Origin: Ruminococcus sp.
GTDB taxonomy: Bacteria > Bacillota > Clostridia > Oscillospirales > Ruminococcaceae
Direction of reading: 5' to 3'
DNA: 64,000 nucleotides
Assembly (NCBI GenBank): GCA_017478965.1
Contig: JAFVCV010000003.1
Span: 24,275-88,274, forward strand
Position numbers and translations under genes: made by a program. A model generated the notes under the pieces. The model was not told the DNA's origin. It made no database searches and saw only the letters and a program-made list of their open reading frames with translations. Positions 61,201 to 64,000 of this stretch are shown one piece after another (the stretch's first letter is position 1; each line of letters starts with the position of its first letter).

Positions 61201-61239
61201 AAAGTCCGCACCCGGAGGAGATCTCCGGGTGCGGACTTT
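61201..61239. terminator. Long-stem terminator, mainly for the minus-strand operon
   Basis: A 17-bp perfect stem AAAGTCCGCACCCGGAG with a 5-base loop; it lies between the tRNA operon and the convergent anti-sigma gene. Confidence 0.7.
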
Positions 61240-61295
61240 GTTTTGTCGTCTTCTTTTTTTGCTGTACTTTTTGTTGTTCTTCTTTATTCTGTTAT

Positions 61296-62954
61296 CTAAC
61301 TGTTGTTGATGGTAAAGCTCACAGTGCAGCTGCCCTCTGTCTCATTGCCGTTGTCACTGATGGTATTTACATTCAGCACTATCTTTTTATCAGGGCCGAT
61401 ACTCTCAAGGTCGATCCCTGACACCTGGAGATATGAAGTGGCGGTGAGCGTGTCGGGCGAGGTGCAGCCGATGCCCAGTACCTGATCCGCTCCGGTGACT
61501 TTTTTGACTTCGTCAGTGTTTTCCAGGTTGAAAGATATCACATGGTCCTTCATATCAGACTCCGTCAGGCTGGCGCTCACACCGATGAAAAGAGAGCTGC
61601 TGCCTGTGTCATAGTAAAGGTCTGAAAGCCATATTTCGTAGCCCTCAAAGCCCCAGTCGATATTGCTGCTTGACTCTGAATCCAGCATTATATATAGATC
61701 CGTGGGGTCTTTGTAGGTGTGCCCGTCGCAGACCGTTACCACGATACCGTCAAAGAACGGCTGTCCGCTGACTTTGTCACCGCTGAAGTAGCTTATGCCC
61801 ATTATGTCGCCGATACTGAAAGGTTCGCTTTCTTCACGGGGTACTTCATAGTATCTGTAAACTATCCCGTTAAAATTGCACCATTTTTCAATATAGGTCG
61901 GATCGTTATTGTTTATCACGCATGATGCGATCCTGTCGTTAACGTACTCGTCTGTTTCCCATTCGTAAAGTCCGTAAACATAGTTGCCGGTGATCTCATT
62001 GACGTTTGTGTCGTTGTCGCCCACGTGTCCGCTTTTAAAAATGTTCACATAACCGTGGTGATACTCTGAATTCTGAAACATGAACACGGCTATGTCATCT
62101 ATCGCTCTGAGAACTATGCCGTTTTCGCTCTTCTCGGCCTTTGCCCAAACCAGAATACTTTCGCCGGACTTGACGTTCGAGTTGTTCTCGTCGTAGGGCA
62201 GCAGCAGATGTATCTCACCGTTCAGATCGCCGCCGCTGTATTTCATCACAGTCCCGATGGCTCCGTCAGAACGTCTGATATTACAAATGAAGTCTGCAAA
62301 TTTCAAACCGCCGATGTCGGTTTCGGTCATTTCACCCAGCGTCACCTCGCCGATGAAATCAGCCTCGCTCTCCAGCCTTTTCAGGTCGTCGGTCGCTCCC
62401 TCGTCCCTCCATCTGTTGTCATCATCAGGAAGAACTTCTACCAATGAGATCGTGGAATGGACATCCTCTTTCTTTTTCTCTGCTGTCCCATTCTCTTTGT
62501 TCTCACTGTCATCCGTACCTGTGCTGTCATCCGGAAGAACTTCCGCTTCTGAAACTGTGGACTGGACACCGTCTGTCTTTTTTTCTGCTGTCCCGTCCTT
62601 TTTGTTATCATTGCCGTCAGTACTGATGCTGTCTTCAGCGTCAGTAGTCAGCGAACTGGTCTCTGAGCCTGGCATGATCTTGCTGCCGCCTAATTTATCC
62701 ATTGCAAAAAGTCCGCCGCCAACAACTGCTACAGCGCAGGCCGCTGCTATCAATCCGCTCTTGTTGCTCCTTATCCTGGCTATACCGTCTGTCTCTTTCT
62801 TGTTCATACTGATTTTCTCCGTTTTTCTGTTGTCTGTAGTGTTTTTCTGAGAGATATCTGCCGTATTTTCTCTTTCTGCGGCTGCGATGATCTCATCGAA
62901 TATCTTTCTCTTAGTATCTTTCTGATACCTTTTAACTCCTTCTGAAAAACGCAT
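61296..62954 (-). CDS. Putative membrane anti-sigma factor with outer domain
   Basis: 552 residues from the ATG at 62954, which follows AGAAGG; a GTG three codons earlier sits inside that site. The cytoplasmic part is about 65 residues, the membrane helix is at about 68-88 (LIAAACAVAVVGGGLFAM), and the linker holds two similar 38-residue units (GTAEKKTDGVQSTVSEAEVL and GTAEKKKEDVHSTISLVEVL). The outer domain of about 380 residues is not one I recognise. It overlaps the ECF sigma gene by 23 bases, so a sigma/anti-sigma pair is likely. Confidence 0.72.
   Translation of the reverse strand: MRFSEGVKRYQKDTKRKIFDEIIAAAERENTADISQKNTTDNRKTEKISMNKKETDGIARIRSNKSGLIAAACAVAVVGGGLFAMDKLGGSKIMPGSETSSLTTDAEDSISTDGNDNKKDGTAEKKTDGVQSTVSEAEVLPDDSTGTDDSENKENGTAEKKKEDVHSTISLVEVLPDDDNRWRDEGATDDLKRLESEADFIGEVTLGEMTETDIGGLKFADFICNIRRSDGAIGTVMKYSGGDLNGEIHLLLPYDENNSNVKSGESILVWAKAEKSENGIVLRAIDDIAVFMFQNSEYHHGYVNIFKSGHVGDNDTNVNEITGNYVYGLYEWETDEYVNDRIASCVINNNDPTYIEKWCNFNGIVYRYYEVPREESEPFSIGDIMGISYFSGDKVSGQPFFDGIVVTVCDGHTYKDPTDLYIMLDSESSSNIDWGFEGYEIWLSDLYYDTGSSSLFIGVSASLTESDMKDHVISFNLENTDEVKKVTGADQVLGIGCTSPDTLTATSYLQVSGIDLESIGPDKKIVLNVNTISDNGNETEGSCTVSFTINNS
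62420..62640 (-). repeat. Tandem linker repeat in anti-sigma gene
   Basis: Two imperfect copies of about 114 bases (38 codons) encode the GTAEKK...STVSEAEVLPDD and GTAEKK...STISLVEVLPDD units. Such repeats can change in number and alter linker length. Confidence 0.65.
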
Positions 62955-63465
62955 ATCTCTCACCTTCTTTCAATTCTTTCTTAAGTTTTTTCAGCGCCCT
63001 GTACATCTTTGACTTTACTGTCGAAGGGCTGAGTTCCAGTGCCTTTGCGCACTGCTCTATAGTGAAGTCCCGGCCGAAATGCAGAAGGAATATCCGGTAA
63101 GTAATGTCATCGCTCTCTTTGAGGGCCTTCATTATTTCTCCATAGGTGTAGCCGTCATCGTTTTCGAGCGCATCAAGAGCCTTTTCATCAACTATTTCCG
63201 TTCCCGCATCGTCAAGACTTTCGTTGTCTCTCTTTCTTTTGTAATAGTCGGCGACCCGGTGCTTTGCCATTACCAGCAGGTAATGCTTCGGCGAAAGAAT
63301 CCGCTCACCCTCACGCATTTTTCTGTAAAGATCCAGGTAGACTGCCTGAATGATATCCTCTGCTGCGTCACGCTTGTCGATCTTGAGAATAAGAAATTTG
63401 AATATATAGTCGAAGGTGCTGTTGTAAACATCACCAAACCGTTCCCTTAACTCTTTTTCGTCCAA
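62932..63465 (-). CDS. ECF-type RNA polymerase sigma factor
   Basis: 177 residues from a TTG at 63465, backed by AAAGGAGGAACGAAGGCT. Region 2 is at about 15-85 (YIFKFLILKIDKRDAAEDIIQ in pieces, LLVMAKHRVADYYKRK) and region 4 at about 115-168 (YRIFLLHFGRDFTIEQCA, LSPSTVKSKMYRALKKLKK). It is the first gene of a two-gene operon with the membrane protein downstream. Three tandem ECF-type promoters precede it. Confidence 0.93.
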   Translation of the reverse strand: MDEKELRERFGDVYNSTFDYIFKFLILKIDKRDAAEDIIQAVYLDLYRKMREGERILSPKHYLLVMAKHRVADYYKRKRDNESLDDAGTEIVDEKALDALENDDGYTYGEIMKALKESDDITYRIFLLHFGRDFTIEQCAKALELSPSTVKSKMYRALKKLKKELKEGERYAFFRRS

Positions 63466-63516
63466 AGCCTTCGTTCCTCCTTTCCGGGACTTCTGTTTTT
63501 TGCCCCTTTACTCTAA

Positions 63517-63546
63517 TAGACGCTGATCTTTTGAAAAATAGTTTCA
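63517..63546 (-). promoter_or_regulatory. ECF-type promoter 1 (nearest to the gene)
   Basis: Minus strand TGAAAC, 18 bases, CGTCTA, then TTAGAGTAAAGGGG. Confidence 0.65.
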
Positions 63547-63600
63547 ACTTTTAAAAGTTTTTTCAGAGCTTGTTTTCCATCGTTTGTCCCTTCACTCTAA

Positions 63601-63629
63601 TAGACGATCGTGTCTTGAAAAAAGTTTCA
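63601..63629 (-). promoter_or_regulatory. ECF-type promoter 2
   Basis: Minus strand TGAAAC, 17 bases, CGTCTA, then TTAGAGTGAAGGGAC. Confidence 0.7.
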
Positions 63630-63684
63630 CCTTTCAAAAAAATTTTTTAGAGCTTGTTTTCTATCATATGTCCCTTCACTCTAA

Positions 63685-63713
63685 TAGACGGCCAGATAAC
63701 AGAAAAAGTTTCA
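63685..63713 (-). promoter_or_regulatory. ECF-type promoter 3 (farthest upstream)
   Basis: Minus strand TGAAAC, 17 bases, CGTCTA, then TTAGAGTGAAGGGAC. Confidence 0.7.
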
Positions 63714-63829
63714 TAATGACAATAAAAAATTTCAATGTACTTCTTATATACATTATAAATACAAATACAGAAAAAATCAAGTTGTGCAACCTGCACAGTT
63801 TATCGTCCCAAACTCAAAAATTCTTCTGC

Positions 63830-63858
63830 TTGACAAAACAGCAAAAGGGTGATATAAT
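63830..63858 (+). promoter_or_regulatory. Consensus promoter pointing out of the window, copy 1
   Basis: TTGACA, 17 bases, TATAAT, a perfect match. The gene it serves lies beyond the window end. Nothing is supported between 63714 and 63829 apart from A/T-rich sequence. Confidence 0.75.
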
Positions 63859-63923
63859 GATAAAGCTGTCAGCGAGGGGCGCCAAAAACCCGGAGCTGCG
63901 GCAAAAAAATATCGCAAAAGCAC

Positions 63924-63952
63924 TTGACAAAGTGGCGAAAAAGTGATATTAT
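63924..63952 (+). promoter_or_regulatory. Near-copy promoter, copy 2
   Basis: TTGACA, 17 bases, TATTAT, 94 bases after copy 1 and similar to it throughout the spacer. GAAGGAG at 63969-63975 follows, with the coding region probably beyond the end. Confidence 0.7.
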
Positions 63953-64000
63953 AAAAGGTACCACAGCTGAAGGAGCAAAAGAGTGAAGTAAACTTCACAT

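Larger units (their letters stand above)
63565..63713 (-). repeat. 84-bp-period promoter repeats
   Basis: The TAGACG element recurs at 63517, 63601 and 63685, exactly 84 bases apart. Units two and three also share AGAGCTTGTTTTC and TGTCCCTTCACTCTAA. Confidence 0.85.

Noticed and set aside
63565-63713. 84-bp spaced repeats as a CRISPR array
   Set aside because: The units carry whole promoters with unequal inner sequence, and only three exist. No cas genes are nearby.
63584-63946. 120-codon plus-strand frame over the repeats
   Set aside because: It runs through promoters on both strands with no ribosome site, and its text is a translation of the promoter repeats.

Overview
The window reads as chromosomal DNA from a Gram-positive, anaerobic, fibre-degrading Clostridia bacterium, most likely a Ruminococcus-like member of the Oscillospiraceae. 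This is an inference. It rests on strong AAGGAGG-type ribosome sites, many TTGACA-17-TATAAT promoters, gene orders typical of Firmicutes (rplS-lepB-rbgA-rnhB-yraN; tig-clpP-clpX), lipobox lipoproteins, a DUF1540 protein, and a lipoprotein joining a GH11 xylanase, a carbohydrate-binding module and a CE4 deacetylase. No phage, insertion sequence or CRISPR array was seen.

Layout. 1-4.5 kb holds three ECF sigma systems: two divergent paralogues, of which the complete one is fused to a membrane segment and an outer domain, and a conventional sigma/anti-sigma pair. 4.6-13.3 kb holds a tyrosine phosphatase, an alkyl-DNA repair protein, an FtsX-type ABC pair, initiator tRNA, an anion permease, a hydrolase, an RNA methyltransferase and a flavodoxin. 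13.4-18.9 kb is a lipid-like cluster: a nucleotidyltransferase fused to a cysteine-peptidase-like domain, an acyltransferase, an acyl-CoA ligase, a radical SAM enzyme and a CDP-alcohol phosphatidyltransferase. 19.2-33.2 kb is a run of fifteen same-strand genes. It starts as a P19/FTR1-type iron uptake locus (FTR1, P19, DUF2318 protein, two FtsX permeases, ATPase), continues with two proteins carrying flavinylation-type motifs and a three-part fumarate-reductase-like complex, and ends with a transglutaminase-like protein, a DUF4418 protein and a second ABC exporter.

33.3-39.3 kb carries a papain-like protein, the xylanase/deacetylase, ispF and pheA. 39.4-60.8 kb is mainly core metabolism and housekeeping: paired radical SAM proteins, rplS, two signal peptidases, rbgA, rnhB, yraN, thrC, tig-clpP-clpX, metA, glyA, engB and hslO. 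60.8-61.2 kb is a Val-Asp-Gly-Cys tRNA operon. 61.3-64 kb holds a fourth ECF sigma/anti-sigma operon behind three ECF-type promoters repeated at an exact 84-bp period.

The two most promising places for undescribed biology are the iron/flavin/fumarate-reductase supercluster, where flavoproteins and a fumarate reductase follow the iron-transport genes, and the lipid cluster, whose parts could build an unusual membrane lipid. The ECF systems share a promoter style (TGAAAC-like, 16-18 bp, CGTC), which suggests autoregulation. A strongly promoted structured leader in front of the metA operon is a candidate new regulatory RNA.
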